A stretch of 7,958 nt of DNA from Pontimonas sp. Its GTDB lineage: Bacteria; Actinomycetota; Actinomycetes; Actinomycetales; Microbacteriaceae. The stretch covers positions 1 to 7,958 of the forward strand of contig JAIOWW010000049.1 of the NCBI GenBank assembly GCA_021741925.1, written 5' to 3'. Positions 7,091-7,958 of this stretch are shown in pieces. Position numbers and translations under genes: made by a program. Each line of letters opens with the position of its first letter. The stretch's first letter is position 1. The notes beneath the pieces were generated by a model. The model ran no database searches. It worked only from the letters and a program-made list of their open reading frames with translations, and was not told the DNA's origin.

Positions 7091-7540
7091 CTACATCACC
7101 TCAGCACAGAACGACGGCAGCAGTTCCGCAGGTGATCCGGCGGGGCAAGGGTCAAATGCGTAGATGGTGAGGGTTCCGAGAGCCAGCAACGCAATGGTTG
7201 AGACCAACAAGGATGCGTGGAGAATTCGACGGGTTGTGGCCTGTGTCGCGTAATCGTTGACCAGAGTCCGCATCCCGTTAGCACCGTGGATGAGCGCAAG
7301 CCACAGCATGGCGGTGTCCCACACGACCCAGAAGGGGTCGGTGAACTTGCCAGCAACGAAGGCAAAGTCGATGGCCTTGACTCCTTCGCCAACCATCAAG
7401 TTGACGAAAAGGTGTCCAAAAATGAGAACTACGAGGACGATGCCGGAGGCACGCATATAAATCCAGCCCCACTTTTCCCAATTGATGCCGCGCTTCTCAG
7501 GGCGGATGGGGGACCGGGGAGTTTCGATTGTTACGCTCAT
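7091..7540 (-). CDS. sdhD: Succinate dehydrogenase membrane anchor subunit SdhD
   Basis: One of the two hydrophobic subunits that hold SdhA/SdhB on the membrane and form the heme b and quinone site. With the start chosen here it has 149 residues: a polar N-terminus (1-30), then three membrane helices at about 32-50, 70-93 and 106-128. The second helix holds HGANGM with H85, followed by D96 and Y97. This matches the His-12-Tyr spacing of E. coli SdhD H71 (heme ligand) and Y83 (quinone contact), so H85 is the likely heme ligand. An upstream ATG at 7559-7561 would add seven residues and overlap sdhC by 17 bases. I prefer the ATG at 7538-7540 because GGGTGG lies 7 bases before it and the gap to the sdhC stop (4 bases) fits the rest of the operon. 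It ends 5 bases before sdhA and contains the sdhA ribosome binding site. Confidence 0.92.
   Translation of the reverse strand: MSVTIETPRSPIRPEKRGINWEKWGWIYMRASGIVLVVLIFGHLFVNLMVGEGVKAIDFAFVAGKFTDPFWVVWDTAMLWLALIHGANGMRTLVNDYATQATTRRILHASLLVSTIALLALGTLTIYAFDPCPAGSPAELLPSFCAEVM
7095..7102 (-). promoter_or_regulatory. Ribosome binding site of sdhA inside the end of sdhD
   Basis: On the minus strand this reads GAGGTGAT, eight contiguous bases complementary to the usual bacterial 16S rRNA 3' end. It is formed by the last sdhD codons (Glu-Val-Met). It ends 9 bases before the first sdhA ATG and 12 before the second. The distance is slightly long, which makes the first ATG the better choice. Confidence 0.6.
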
Positions 7541-7544
7541 CGCT

Positions 7545-7952
7545 TTACCACCCAAACACATTCATCAGATGACGGGGAGTGAAGGCCACCATGGTCACTA
7601 CCCAGAGGCCCAACACGACGTAGAACATCGCAACATGGTGTCTCGCGCCGATGTTCCAGAAGTCCACGAGGATGATACGCAAACCGTTGAAGGCGTGGAA
7701 AACGATCGCACCGACAAGTCCTACCTCGGCAACTCCCATGAGGGGAGTTTGGTAGGCACCAATGACGGCGTTGTATGCCTCAGGGCTGACGCGAACAAGA
7801 GCTGTGTCCAGGATGTGGACGAGAAGGAAAAAGTAGATGCCGATACCGGTAATGCGGTGAAGGACCCACGACCACATGCCCTCACGGCCGCGGTAGAGCG
7901 TCCCGCCCGGAATAACACTCTTTTTCCGGGGGGTGGGAACCTCAATCGTCAC
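7545..7952 (-). CDS. sdhC: Succinate dehydrogenase cytochrome b556 subunit SdhC
   Basis: Membrane anchor of complex II that, with SdhD, binds heme b and reduces the menaquinone typical of actinobacteria. The 135 residues comprise a basic N-terminus, then helices at about 34-54, 74-98 and 107-125. The first helix is led by WSWVLHRITG (27-36); the HR pair is the conserved quinone-site motif of this family. H86 in FHAFNGLR is the expected axial heme ligand, equivalent to H84 of E. coli SdhC. The start used is GTG at 7950-7952, with only six bases of window upstream, so no ribosome binding site can be seen and a start further right cannot be excluded. It is the first sdh gene visible, and the operon promoter would lie beyond the right edge. 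sdhD follows after 4 bases. Confidence 0.93.
   Translation of the reverse strand: MTIEVPTPRKKSVIPGGTLYRGREGMWSWVLHRITGIGIYFFLLVHILDTALVRVSPEAYNAVIGAYQTPLMGVAEVGLVGAIVFHAFNGLRIILVDFWNIGARHHVAMFYVVLGLWVVTMVAFTPRHLMNVFGW
7548..7553 (-). promoter_or_regulatory. Ribosome binding site that decides the sdhD start
   Basis: On the minus strand this is GGGTGG, formed by the last two sdhC codons (Gly-Trp), 7 bases before the ATG at 7538-7540. It lies inside the longer possible sdhD reading frame, so it supports the shorter protein. Confidence 0.45.
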
Positions 7953-7958
7953 CGCGGG

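Noticed and set aside
7541..7561. Longer sdhD start giving seven extra residues (MCLGGKA)
   Set aside because: It would overlap the end of sdhC by 17 bases. The shorter start has a well-spaced GGGTGG and matches the operon's spacing.
1..7958. Search for a defence system, mobile element, CRISPR array, RNA gene or other new system
   Set aside because: Seven recognisable metabolic, translation and repair genes plus a partial ugd explain nearly all bases. I saw no repeats, no transposase, no tRNA-like cloverleaf and no unknown conserved frame.

Overview
The window looks like a chromosomal segment of a high-GC Gram-positive (actinobacterial) genome, most like Microbacteriaceae. This rests on the sdhCDAB subunit types, the order sdhCDAB-xth-trpS that I recall for that family, the two GTG starts and the moderate GC content (hand-sampled at about 59% in most genes). 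The family assignment is inference from protein character and gene order, not a database match. Every gene I can support lies on the minus strand, so transcription runs from the right edge to the left edge.

Right part (7952 down to 3671): a tightly packed operon encodes all four subunits of succinate dehydrogenase, respiratory complex II: sdhC and sdhD (membrane anchors), sdhA (flavoprotein) and sdhB (iron-sulfur protein). A class II AP endonuclease/exonuclease III gene (xth) follows 8 bases after sdhB. Gaps range from +8 to -1 bases. The Shine-Dalgarno (SD) of each downstream gene lies in or across the end of the gene before it, so translation is probably coupled throughout. The operon promoter lies beyond the right edge.

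Middle (3670 to 1581): a 93-base gap holding an imperfect hairpin separates xth from a 651-residue glutamine-dependent asparagine synthetase (AsnB family). This gene is visibly poorer in GC than its neighbours (about 48% in sampled lines) and has non-coding DNA on both sides. It looks like an insertion between xth and trpS.

Left part (1580 to 1): trpS (tryptophanyl-tRNA synthetase) is followed after 24 bases by a GTG-started UDP-glucose 6-dehydrogenase that runs off the left edge. Ugd makes UDP-glucuronate for surface glycans. Together with the AsnB-family amidotransferase it hints at a polysaccharide locus to the left, but one partial gene cannot prove that.

I see no tRNA, rRNA, insertion sequence, CRISPR array, prophage or toxin gene, and no gene-free stretch over 300 bases. 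I found no evidence of a new biological system. The points worth a second look are the asnB insertion, the DNA-repair gene attached to the complex II operon, and the likely glycan locus edge.
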